A program made the translations under genes and the position numbers. A stretch of DNA of 64,000 nt from Lindgomyces ingoldianus (taxonomy: Eukaryota > Ascomycota > Dothideomycetes > Pleosporales > Lindgomycetaceae), in assembly GCF_010093535.1 (NCBI RefSeq), contig NW_022985188.1, positions 683,357 to 747,356 of the forward strand, given 5' to 3'. Shown here piece by piece: positions 24,401 through 34,900 of this stretch (position 1 is the first letter of the stretch; each line of letters opens with the position of its first letter). Below the pieces are notes generated by a model that worked only from the letters and a program-made list of their open reading frames with translations, was not told the origin of the DNA and searched no databases.

Positions 24401-25690
24401 TCTAGCTATTTAGGATTAGCAGTAAAAGTAATAAATAAAGTAGGTTAACTAAGCTTTTAAATAATAGCTATAAAGTTTTAATAACACTATGTAATAAAGC
24501 AACTGCTGCTAATGTAACTTAAAGAAAGAACAGTCTAAATTTTAACTAAATTAGCCTAAAAGTTGTTCTAATCTAATGCATTACACACTCCTTAATATAG
24601 ATTAGCATGTAACTGTCCCTAATTTACTATAATCTACTATAACTTTCTTTATTTACACTAAGCCTAGCAGTTAACAATAAATTACTAGAATAATAGACTA
24701 TAATTAAAAGGCATAATAAAACTACTACGCTAGGGAAATAGGTAGAATTAGTAATACTTAAAATTAGTTAGAGTATTCTAGGTGTAAGACATGCGTGAAG
24801 TACGCAGCTATAAACTATAGTAAAACCTAAGGGTACCCTATAAGAACATTAAAATGTAGTAGAGAGGCTAATATGCTGCATGTGTATGTTTAATCTTTTA
24901 GTATAGAGACTAATAGTGTCTTAGATTAGGGCTAGGTTAGTAGTAAAAAATAAAATTTTAGTTATAATTTTTAACTAGCTTATTATAGACTAGAGTAGTA
25001 ATTTTCTTAGTAACAGGCAGGTTCTCTTAATGTTAATTAGCTCTAGCCTGCATAATTAACTGTAGTTATAGATTAAAAGTAATTTATAATTTCTTATTTT
25101 ACTTATAAGCTTGCTGCAACTGCTTATATGTAGTTTTATATATTTTAATCTAAGGATTATTATAATCTGTCTTAACTATCTATAGCAGCTGCGTAAGTAT
25201 AGTTAGATTAAGACCACTATTAGCCTAATGCCTTATACGCGCACTATTAGCCTAGGCAGGATTGTAAAAGTATAGCTATGTGTAGAAGAAGACATCCCTC
25301 TTAGCAGGCTCTAATAGGCTATGCATATAGTACATCTCTTTTATAATCTAAAAAACCTTTACGCCTATGCTACACACACTTTAATCTGTTTATTTATAGT
25401 TAGCTAACATAAAAGCTAAGGCTACATTATATAATTAAAAATGCTTCTAAAAGGATCTGCTAAGTAGGTGCCTACCCTGTAAAAAATAACACAGGAATAA
25501 AGGTAAATTTAGAAAGGTTAGAAGGTTAATATTACCTATTAGGCAATATATAAAGTACTAAAGAGAATTTACCTAACTCTTATTAACTTGCTTTTTAGGC
25601 TAGTAAAAGGCACTGCAGTTAAAACAGCTACTTATAGAATTCTACATTAGACTAAAGTTAATAAAAGTAATATAGTCTATAGTAGTAATA
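21430..25690 (-). pseudogene. Helitron Rep/helicase, RIP-inactivated
   Basis: Read on the minus strand through RIP-type stops, about 1420 codons follow the fungal Helitron order. First come an N-terminal cysteine region (about 25580-25640) and the GVKVF...EMYYMH block (about 25250-25370). The Helitron_like_N region follows (about 24560-24700, LFITFTANPK). The rolling-circle HUH site at about 24217-24231 now reads LLYAYIL where PHAHIL is expected, so both histidines became tyrosine. Then comes a Pif1-type helicase: Walker A remnant at about 22720-22744 (GPSKTRKTF), Walker B EGDFAQILPVV at about 22365-22405, and the final INKLQG / VFTYSQLYVAF block at about 21545-21650. Helitrons transpose by rolling-circle replication. 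Termini (5' TC, 3' CTRR with hairpin) were not located. Confidence 0.82.
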
Positions 25691-27289
25691 ATATATGCCT
25701 TTAGTAAATTATCTTATAAAAGACTAGCCCTTAGTTACTCTTAATCTCTACGCATAGATAAGAATAGGGCAGGCTAATCTAGAGTATGTTAAAAAAGTAG
25801 AAATTAGACAAGTCTTTATAAAGTTAGCTATATATTATAATAATGTATATATATAGACAGTGTAAGAGGAGTAGAAGTTAGCGTAAAGAACTTAAAAAAG
25901 GTTAATTATATATTATAATAAATCTAGATAGATAGCGTAAGAGAAGTAAAAAAAAGTGTAAAAGTCTTAAAAGGGTCTTAATATATATAAAATAATTAAT
26001 TAAGCACTAGTGTTTTACTTAATGCAGTGTTACGCCTAGCATATGCAGGTTAGCTCTAGCATAGACCTAATTAGACTATAGTAGCGCAAGCTTAAACATG
26101 TTTTAAGAGTTATGCATTAAAGTTAACATTAACTAATAGCTAACACGCCTAGATAGAACTAGATATAAGTGCTAAAAAATATAATAATTATAATAAAGTA
26201 ACATACTACATAGCTATGTCTATTGCACTAGTAATAGAGAGCTCTAACTTTATTAGTAAGGAAGTTAGAAAGGGGTCTATAGTTATTATAGACTAAGCAG
26301 AAAGTAGGCAATAAGTCTATATAGCAATAATATAAAGGGATAACACTATATAATAAGAAAAGGAGGACAGGTTAAAAAAGGAAGGTACTAATTAAAAAAA
26401 GTTAAAGTAGATTAGGAATAGATTAACTTTAAGTAAATTAAAATTCTGCCTGTTAAAATAAGGCGTAGTAAGGCCTATACTACACTAAATAAATTTATTT
26501 TTTTAGGGTTTCTAGAAGTATAACCCTTTCTAAAACAGTGTTCTTATTAAGTTTAAAAAAAGACTTAATTAGGCTAAAAACCTTTAAGAAAAAATTTTAT
26601 ATAAAGAAAAATTTAAGCTATCTAAACTTATTATTCTAAGTAATAAAACACCTCTAAGCTTTTACCCCCTATGTAATAGTTTATAGTATGCAAATATGCT
26701 CTTAATTTTAATATAATTAGTATAGCTTTATAGCTTAAAAAAAAAAGAAAACAGTTAAAAGTGTTTTATATTAGGCTAATATTATATTAGGTGTAATCTT
26801 AAGGCCTTTATAATCTTTTATAAAGGTTAGTAAATAACATAGGATAACCTAATACACTTACGTACATTGCAAATAGCTATAATATAGTAGCTTACTATAA
26901 CTTATTATTATTATAAAGTAAAGTTAACTAAAGCTATAAAAGTATTAAAGCAGATAATGTCTAGTTAGAAAAGATTAGAACAGGTTAGAGCAAATATAGA
27001 GCTAAAGCCTAAAGTTGCACTACTGTTTTGCTTAACTAGGGGGAGATCCTCTAGAACCCTCTTTTTGCCTGCAGCAGGCTTTACTTAGAAGGTCTTAGCA
27101 AAGCTAATTACATTTAGTAGGAAAAATTACACTGTAAAAGTAATTTTTACACCCCTAACTGTGCAGTAGTTAATTACAATAGGAAAAAAAGAAGACTAGA
27201 TTAAGCATGTAGCATAGCAGAATAATTACTTAAAGCTTAAAAACAAACAGTAACGCGGCTTTTTAGTTACTAATTTTCTACTAATTAAA
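25691..27289. other. AT-rich degraded DNA, left flank of the gene island
   Basis: No gene recognised. Includes the presumed 5' untranslated part of the Helitron. The last 100 bases contain a perfect 9 bp hairpin, described separately. Composition changes sharply to gene-like DNA at about 27290. Confidence 0.5.
27122..27148. repeat. Perfect 9 bp hairpin
   Basis: AAAAATTAC at 27122-27130 pairs with GTAATTTTT at 27140-27148 across a 9-base loop, at the edge of the AT-rich block. Confidence 0.7.
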
Positions 27290-27312
27290 TTAATAGCCGG
27301 CTTATATCCGGA

Positions 27313-27317
27313 CCAAT
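27313..27317 (+). promoter_or_regulatory. CCAAT box upstream of CFD1
   Basis: GACCAATAGG lies about 260 bases before the CFD1 start, at the first gene-like DNA after the AT-rich block. CCAAT is the binding site of the fungal Hap complex, which is linked to iron and respiration genes. The link to CFD1 is inferred from position only. Confidence 0.35.
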
Positions 27318-27575
27318 AGGAGAGAGGGCTTGGCGGTAGAGATAGTGTAATATTTGATGATGGAGATTGTTAAGCATTAGTCAGTTGTGACGTGAACTTG
27401 ACTTGGCGCCAAGATATTATGGCGGAAAATCGTCTCTCCGCTCTCCGGGCGCCACTTTCATGGATTTCAAATCTACGGCATAACCTGCACCTCCACCATG
27501 ACTGTCTACTGGTCTCACCTCTCTTCGCTTCTTTCACTCTCTCATGAGCGCGCTCCTGATTGATACGGTCCTGCC

Positions 27576-28535
27576 ATGCCGCTCCAAAACATCCAAAACA
27601 TTGTCCTGGTCCTATCCGGCAAAGGCGGGGTGGGCAAGTCCAGCATCACGACCCAACTCGCCCTCACGCTCTCCCTGCAAGGCCATTCTGTCGGCGTTCT
27701 CGATATCGACCTCACCGGCCCTTCCATACCACGCTTTTTTGGTATAGAAGGTGCAAAAGTACGACAAGCGCCTGGTGGTTGGATACCAGTCACTGTACAC
27801 GATGCGCAGCCTCTACCCCAGCATGGCACCACGAATGGCCACGCAGCACACAAGGATGTAGGAGCACTATCATGCATGTCGCTTGGCTTCATACTGGCTT
27901 CAAGAAGCGATGCTGTGATATGGCGCGGGCCAAAGAAGACAGCCATGGTCCGCCAATTCCTTACTGATGTGCTCTGGCCAAGACTCGACTTCCTCCTCAT
28001 CGATACCCCGCCTGGCACATCCGACGAGCATATTTCGCTCCTTGAGACTCTGCTCAAGCAGACTTCGTCTCCTACATCTCCTCCGAACCAACTCTCAGGT
28101 GCTGTTGTCGTCACAACGCCCCAAGCCATTTCCATATCTGATGTCAAAAAAGAGCTCAATTTCTGCAGGAAGACGGGGATAAGGGTACTTGGCGTAGTAG
28201 AGAATATGGCGGGCTTCGTGTGTCCCAATTGTAGCGAATGTACAAACGTGTTCAGCAAGGGAGGTGGGGAGGTCATGGCACGGGATTTCGAGGTGCCTTT
28301 TCTAGGAAGCGTGCCGATTGATCCTGCATTTGTGCAGTTAATCGAAGAAGGAACAAGGCCAGTGTATCCAGAAGGTACTGTGATCGAAGGGGAAGACATG
28401 AGCGCCGCGAAGAGTGAAGCAAATGGAACCGGGAATGAACTGCTTGTTGACAAGTATCGGAGCTGTTCGCTATGCCCGCTATTCGACGGTATAGTGTCGA
28501 CCCTCGTTGCTGATATCCGAAGTCGGAACCAGTGA
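27576..28535 (+). CDS. cfd1: Cytosolic Fe-S cluster assembly factor Cfd1 (NUBP2 type)
   Basis: Single-exon protein of 319 residues, a Mrp/NBP35-family P-loop NTPase. With Nbp35 it forms the cytosolic scaffold on which [4Fe-4S] clusters are assembled and passed to cytosolic and nuclear apoproteins. Visible motifs are the deviant Walker A GKGGVGKS (residues 15-22), DIDLTGPS (43-50), the WRGPKK segment (116-121), [10 protein letters not shown] (143-152), and the bridging-cluster CPNC (216-219) followed by Cys222. There is no Nbp35-type N-terminal ferredoxin-like cysteine extension, which separates Cfd1 from Nbp35. Length is slightly above yeast Cfd1 (293 residues) because of an inserted 270-300 region. 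It is the first intact gene after the AT-rich block. All diagnostic residues are present. Confidence 0.93.
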   Translation: MPLQNIQNIVLVLSGKGGVGKSSITTQLALTLSLQGHSVGVLDIDLTGPSIPRFFGIEGAKVRQAPGGWIPVTVHDAQPLPQHGTTNGHAAHKDVGALSCMSLGFILASRSDAVIWRGPKKTAMVRQFLTDVLWPRLDFLLIDTPPGTSDEHISLLETLLKQTSSPTSPPNQLSGAVVVTTPQAISISDVKKELNFCRKTGIRVLGVVENMAGFVCPNCSECTNVFSKGGGEVMARDFEVPFLGSVPIDPAFVQLIEEGTRPVYPEGTVIEGEDMSAAKSEANGTGNELLVDKYRSCSLCPLFDGIVSTLVADIRSRNQ

Positions 28536-30412
28536 CGCCCTAGAGTTTCCTATATCTTGTAAGCAACCCGATGGATTTACGCATAGCCATGAGCAGACAT
28601 GTGAAACCCCCCCGAAAGCTACGTAGGATAGAAAACAGTGGGGTCTGATATTTGGGACAGCATAGGATATCCTCTCGGCCGGTTTCCTGATTCCAGCTTC
28701 AGGTACACAAGATCAAATCTTCCTCGCAGTATTTTGGATGAGGCACTAATGTGCTATGACTGCTCTCAATATGTGCGTCTAATGTTCTCAATAAATCTTC
28801 CTCTGTGAACTAGCTCAACAGAGTTGCGCCGAATGGCTAAGATTCAAGTGAAACTCAATTCAATATGTCCGTCCCTGCATCCTTGCGCCGAAGCCTCAAG
28901 TTTGATGACTGGTCTTGCCGCCCCAAACTACCAATTGAAACCATGTCGAAATGTGAATGCCTCCAACAATCGGGCCTTCGCGAATTACCCCAAACGTGAC
29001 ACCGGGATGTTGCTATTTTAAAGAGCGTCAAGAGCACCAGCAAATAAAAACCCCGCATGGCCAGAATTCTCATCATTCAGTGCCACAGAAAGTCGCTCTA
29101 CCGCTGGAGAGGCTTAGCGCACGAGATCAAGGAACCAGACACTAGGTCTAGATCACAGGCAAGAACTACAGGAGCCTTTTGCGTAGAACTTGTAGCTGTC
29201 GGTAAGGCGTCGAGCCTGGGTACCGCACGGCCAATGGTCTCGGGAGTCGATGCTCGGTGTTAACTAAGGGTCAGAAGGGCGGGGACTATTTCAATGCGTC
29301 ATGTGGGGGCTCATAGGAGTTCTTTAAGTAGTCTTAATATGAAATTGAATAGGAAATGTACAACAAAAGGAAACAAACACTGGAAGGAAATATACGCTAT
29401 AAGGAAATGTACAATGAAAGGAAATGGAAACAACTTAGATTCCTTTCTCTTCATCAATGCGCCCCGATTAAACTCACTCAACCTCCTCGCTCCATCTCCT
29501 TTCATCATGCTAAAGCGGTTGCGAAACATGGATAGTGAAATTAGGCAGAAAGGTTCTTTGCTAGTAAAATAGGCTCTGGAGAGGGGACAACAATAGGCTA
29601 AGGGGCTCTGGGCTTATTAGTCACATCATCGTTTTAGTTTGGTATAGCACCTGTAAGACTGGCTATGGCTAGTAATTCTTCAAGATTCAGGTAGGAGGTT
29701 CCCCCGCAGGGCCTATGGCACCACCATTAAGTGTAGGTCGTGGCCGGCCTTCACCGGGACTTGCACCGCTAGTACCACCACTAGGACGGCTAACACCTGG
29801 CCTGCCACCACCTTGAGCATCCACGACACTAAGGCCCTATAGCCGCAGGAGCCCCAATGAAAGGGGCTTTCACGATGCCAATCCTTCAACAAGAGATGAA
29901 AATGAGAGACTGTGCACAAGGCAACTAATTGAACGAATGGGTTAGCTGGAAGGTGTGACTGAATAAAAAGATATTGTGCTGGATATTAGACTTTCCTGGC
30001 TATACGCCTTGGATCTGGATTTATTGAAATTCGAGATAAAAACAAACTCAAGATGTTATGATGTGAAAAAAAAAGAGAAAGGGCGAGAAATCTGCTTGCG
30101 TTATTCAGGCACTGCCGATAATTTTGATACTATTTGGCGATGCTACCGACAGGAATTGCTCCAGTATATGTTCGTGCATGTTTTATTGCTTCGATAAACG
30201 CCGGAATGTGGGTTCGAAATAGCTACTAATATGAGCTTAGAAGGCATAATTTCTGGGTAACGCTGCTTGGGCGAAAGTATCTCTTGTACCCTACAGGATA
30301 TATTTTTCTGAGGGAACCCAGTTAAAAATTGTAATGGAGACCCCAAGCATTGGACGAAGAGTTGTGGACTGTAGCCTTTCTCATGCCGCGGACGTATTTT
30401 CTCTCAAAAGAC
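28536..30412. other. Intergenic region, about 1.9 kb
   Basis: No convincing gene. Small open frames lack homology or codon structure. Notable parts are an imperfect direct repeat at 29350-29430 and a GC-rich, glycine/proline-codon stretch at 29695-29850 (see findings). A hairpin AGCCCC...GGGGCT lies near 29845-29870. Confidence 0.5.
29350..29430. repeat. Imperfect direct repeat, GGAAATGTACAA unit
   Basis: The word AGGAAATGTACAA followed by an AAAGGAAA tract occurs twice about 50 bases apart in an A/G-rich segment. Confidence 0.55.
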
Positions 30413-31262
30413 CTACGACAGGCTTTGTGTAGGACCCACGTGTTGTCCTACATCTCTTAATTGGCCTGTTGTCGTGTCAGAATATGAGACGGCATGTCTT
30501 ACCCAAATGGTGATGTCGCCGTTACTCTTCCATTCAACTTCAATCACATACTTGTCCTGTGTCGTGAATCTCAGCAATTCTCTAATCAATGCCTGGCATT
30601 CTTCCTTCCCTAAGCTTTCAATGTGATGCGCATGGTGGGCGACGTAGAGATTGGTCCTGCTAGACGGTTCATGCGATTGAACGAGGTTGTGGCGGCCCAT
30701 AGAGTGATCTTCGGGGACATCCCCTTCAGGAACTCGCAGTCAGGGGCAGCCAGGCGCCGGGAATGCCACAACGAGTGATCAGCCACGTAGTTTTGAATCG
30801 TCTCCTTCGTCTCCCTATCTAAGTCCTCATACGCTGTCTGTGTATCCGCAAACGTTGTGGCACCACCTATGCTCTTTGGGGACAGCTGGTGAACCCGCAG
30901 TAGGGTTAAAGACAGAGTCCACGTGGAATAGGCCGTTGCCAAGCCCAAGCTGATATCGCAGACTGTCCGTCGACACGATGTTCCAATCATCGTCAAGATT
31001 GCTCACATCAAAGAGCTCCGTATAAGGTACGAGCCTATTTTTCCGACCGGCTTTTATATAGGGGGTAGATTCATCGAGCTTCCCGAGTTGAGAGGCGAAG
31101 GCGACGTGTCGCCGGTTGTCGAGCTAGGCTTGGCGGAAAACGATGACGTCATACTTGGCTAACGTAAAGCGGATGCCTGCAATTGTAGAAGCTGGCACCG
31201 GCTGTGAGAAGTGTCCTCCAAAGCACTAAGCGCCAAAAGTGGGGTGCAGCTGCTTGAAACTC
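30413..31262 (-). pseudogene. TfdA/TauD-like alpha-ketoglutarate dioxygenase, broken
   Basis: About 283 codons on the minus strand match the plan of TfdA-type Fe(II)/2-oxoglutarate dioxygenases, which oxidatively cleave aryloxyacetates or related acids. Readable blocks are KQLHPTFGA (about 31250), the iron-binding HxD in NGLFHVDS (about 30930), GGATTFADTQTAYEDLD (about 30860), HSLWHSRRL, and the arginine-rich end. Damage includes an in-frame stop near 31226, another near 31125, a frameshift between the HxD block and LLRVHQLSP (about 30890-30905), and a second frameshift near 30708. The WDN segment before the distal histidine is replaced by WVRH. Several independent lesions argue against sequencing error. 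It lies in the GC island and shows no strong RIP bias. Confidence 0.72.
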
Positions 31263-31631
31263 AGAGCGGAAGGTGAATTAGATCCAGGATTAGATCCAGG
31301 CGGCAACAATCTGAAGGTGAGTTAGAGGTTCAATTAGCCCATCAATGATAATTAACTCTATGCGAAGGCTAAAGTAAGCTATGACCCATATGAATGCTTC
31401 ACACGTTGCCCTGACGGGAGGGGGAACACGGGGTTGGAGTTTGTGTTTATTTGGGTGAGGTGCGAAATAACACTAGCCTCATTCGGCTAGACTAAACTCG
31501 CTAAACATCCCGAGGTCCTGATCTGGTTTGACTTCAAGCTTCCTTTCATTCCTTTTCACCTAAACGCCTAAGTAACCGTTTTACCCTCTCTTGCTTCATT
31601 TTCGTACATATTGCGTTTTGTCCTTCGTTCT
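31263..31631. other. Intergenic, nothing recognised
   Basis: 369 bases between the dioxygenase remnant and the end of the Hsp70-like gene. No RNA or gene seen. Confidence 0.5.
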
Positions 31632-34085
31632 TCAATGCATGGAAAGCCCCCCATCTCCAACCTTTACTCTTACGTTCTGTCGTGCAACCATCTTCCCGTC
31701 TACAAAGGTTTCAAAATCCAACTTGCCTAGCCCTAACATCGTCATTTTCAAGTCAAACTGAACTCTCCGGAAGCGTTGACCATTTGCTCCCTCGCTCACT
31801 GCCAGACTAGCCCAGTTAATCGGAAAAATGATAGTCTCACACTCCTGAACTTCGCTGGTCATCCGATTGGGTGCATTGTTTGCCTCACACTCGAATATCT
31901 TTACGGAGAGGCTGGTGCATGGCCTGGAGTCTGGCTGGAACTTTTGCCATGATAGGATTACTGGGTTTCCTTGGGACACGTCATCTCCCTGTTTGCTTCA
32001 GCATCCTGCTGTCACCCCATTGAGCTTTGTTTGGAGCGTACCTTTGACACGTACCACTGCATCTGATTGTAGGCTAGGTCCTGGTTTGTGGCTTGATCAA
32101 ACCTCCTATCCTCCTCTGGATGTTTCGACGCGTCGAAAGGCACCTTGAACACAATGCCGTAATGTGCTTTTGAGATGTAAGACGTCACCATAGGGACCGG
32201 CATGACTTGGCCATCATCGTAGTTGTCGAAGGTCATTCCCTTTATTGCAGCACCGCGACAGATAGACGCCCACCTAATCATCTGGTTAGCCATGTCACTC
32301 CCCGTAAACCTGCGAAGTCATACGCCTTGTTGCCTTGTGGCTGGATCAGATCCACGTCTCCAGTGGAGTACTCGGCATGAAGCCTTTGGTACAGGAATTT
32401 ATTCGAGCCAAGCCCACCGACCAAGAGAATCGCTTTCGGTTTCTTTTTCTTCCTTCTCAAGGTTTCAGTAATCTGTCGATTCGTGAGAGTTAGGATATCT
32501 CTCATCACTGGATCAAAGATTTTCTTGATATCAGCCCTAGTTGTCCCCATCATGTCAGCACGTGGTTCGTATGATTAGGAAGACTAGCTTACGATGTATA
32601 TCTCATTGCATCACCTACAAGCTGTTTACTACCATTTCCTTTTTTCCATATCTTGAGAGGATTTTTTATCGTTTTTGCTACCTCGTGAGGGAGCTTTGCG
32701 ACGATTTCCGAGGTTGAATTCTGATATTGGCGCTTGATGTTATGCTCCCACATATACATTAGCTCGGAGAATATTCTTGGTGTCATTTTGCTCAATTTGT
32801 CCTTCCCCATCATTCCATCCATATGTTCCTGGAACCCACCGTCGAGAGCAGTGGCCCCACACAAGTCCGCTAGAATTCGCAGTAAGTCTCTGCCTATCCA
32901 CGAGCGAGACCGCTCACTTACAGTCACCGGCTATGCATTCACCAAGATGTACATTCGGCAAGATCCGCTCAATTTCGTATGTAACAGTGTCCTAATAAAT
33001 ATAATGTGAGGCACCGTACTTGGCTGGGGTTGCTAACTTACCACCGTTCCTCCACCAGCATCGCAAATGGTAATTATATCACCAGCCTATCATTACTGAG
33101 CCTATCTTCACCAATCACCAGTGTGGAAATACTGACATTCATTGATCGACGAACGTTTCCGTCGAAGAACGCGGCAAGGGCTGCTGCCTCTGGCTCTCCC
33201 ACGAATTCGAACTTGGTGTCCATGACGCCGATCCGGCGACTCAGTAAGCCGGCTTTAATAGCAGCGCTCTTCATTTGATTCCGTGCATCCTTTGTCCAGC
33301 TCGCGGGAACAGTCATAATAATCCGTAATGGCATACTGTCAGCGCTTGACCCTTGTTGCTGCTTTATGTCAATCAATGCACATTCCCATATCCTTTGAAG
33401 GTAATCTGCGATAACGTCTTCAAGCGACTTGCCTAGCTTTTGCAGAAGTCGTTTGGTGGTTCTGATCTCTTTCGCATCCCGAATCTTTTGAGGCATCTCT
33501 GCATCTGGTATGAGAAGAAGCTTAAACCATTTCAACGGCTCCGCCTCCGGAGGTACAGAGTATCCCCATTTGAATGCTTCTCCCTCCTTGTACCATATCT
33601 CAGTTGGAACTTTCACGCTCCAGCTCTCGGTCGGTGCGTTCGGCCAGGTCGTCACAACGTTAATATCTGGTTCTTGCGCACCTGAGATAGCCCAGGCTAC
33701 ACCCGAATAGCTAGAGCCCTGTTAGCTCCTTCTCCCTGCATTTTGAAGGGTTTTTGGCTCACGTCGTTCCAAAATCAATACCAATGTTGATATGATTTTG
33801 CTCAACTTCGCCGGCACTGTATGAAGTGCGGGACGACGTTAAGGATCGAGGAGATGCTACCGAAGAAAAGCGCGAATGGCTAGACAGAGACGACGTCACA
33901 TACGTATATGGTGACGGACGGCGAAGATTAGGTTCCGACTGTGTTGTAGGAGGAAGTGGAGGAGGCCCCCTAGTCACAGGTGGGGGAGTCCCCCTGTACT
34001 CAAGGGGTTGATCTTGAAGTTCTTCCGACATGCTCACGGTGAGCAGCTCATGTTCGGTTTTAGGAGGTATATTAACGCTGCTCAA
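31632..34085 (-). CDS. Hsp70-like (HSPA12-type) ATPase, 8 exons, one apparent frameshift
   Basis: Exons (minus): 34085-33763, 33711-33137, 33086-33042, 32991-32922, 32869-32593, 32536-32324, 32273-32042, 31988-31632. All seven introns are GT-AG and 50-56 bp. The product would be about 696 residues. A proline/serine-rich, probably disordered N-terminus precedes the actin-like ATPase fold: phosphate-1 GIDFGTTYSG (about 102), phosphate-2 CDAGGGTV (307-314), adenosine motif VGGLGSNK (469-476). It then has a divergent C-terminus instead of the standard Hsp70 substrate-binding domain, typical of fungal HSPA12-like proteins of unknown role. One base too many lies in exon 2 at an AAA run (about 33660-33663). 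Without it the whole model is in frame. This may be an assembly error or an early lesion. Confidence 0.8.
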
Positions 34086-34900
34086 CAGTGAAAATTAGCC
34101 GATGAATCACAGGAGGGGTGGCTAGCAGATGGCAGAGTGGATGCAGTGCTTCCGTCTGTTCCGTCTCCAGCTGCTAGACAAGGCCAGGTTGTTTCAGGCA
34201 GCCTATGTGCGGCTAGGCCGTTCTAAAATGGAGTTCTCGGCAAGCAGCTACGAGGTTTGCGATTCGAACTCTCGTTATGTGCATGGCGGTTTAATCCAAT
34301 CCTCTCTATTGAGACCCCATTTGGACGGATGTGGCGTTTTTTGGCAGCCACACGCCAAGATCGTATGCATCGATCGGTCCCTCGCAGTCGATTCAGCCTG
34401 CTCGCCCATTATGGTTCTCTCCGCGAACTTGGAAAGCAGTCAGGGAAATTGTCGAACAGCCACCTGATGGGCTGTTGCCTATCGAATCATGCCGTCGAGA
34501 TATGATGGCTTGTCTGCTCAGCTGCAGGGCGCTTCCCAAGACAACTTGCAGAGTAGGTCGCCAAGAAAAGAAAGCTGCTTCTCCCGCCCTCAATCGCAGT
34601 TAATCGCACTCGCATTGTATTGCGGCTGAGACCTAAAATCCCGCCAGTCTGACTTTTGTCAGCGTCTCAGCCGCGACCTCGTGTCAGAAGATCATTGTCT
34701 AGACTCAATGATCGTTCTCCTAAGCGCTTCCGGTTCATCGAGACCTGATCAGCACTCATCTTTCCAAACATTGCTAAATCCTGGCTGCCGCAGTCCCGTT
34801 GTCGAATCGACGCGTCGTCATATCTCGCTCTGGGATTTGCAGCCGGGTTACCAGCCCCAGTTCTCTCTTCCTCCCCTCGCAGCATTGAAGCTGGATCGCG
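34086..34900. other. Divergent intergenic region
   Basis: 815 bases between two divergently transcribed genes, the Hsp70-like gene to the left and the coiled-coil protein to the right. It must hold both promoters. No conserved box stands out and no tRNA was found. Confidence 0.5.

Noticed and set aside
21430..25690. LINE (Tad-type) reverse transcriptase on the plus strand
   Set aside because: No RT or endonuclease motif could be found. The minus strand gives a long ordered match to Helitron Rep/helicase instead.
27542..28453. 303-codon antisense frame
   Set aside because: Complete shadow of CFD1 on the opposite strand. CFD1 has all family motifs.
34200..34290. TTCGAACTC word resembling a tRNA T-loop
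   Set aside because: No acceptor or D-arm pairing could be built around it.
34129..34603. Several overlapping open frames upstream of the coiled-coil gene
   Set aside because: They overlap in all frames, lack homology and lie in the divergent promoter region.
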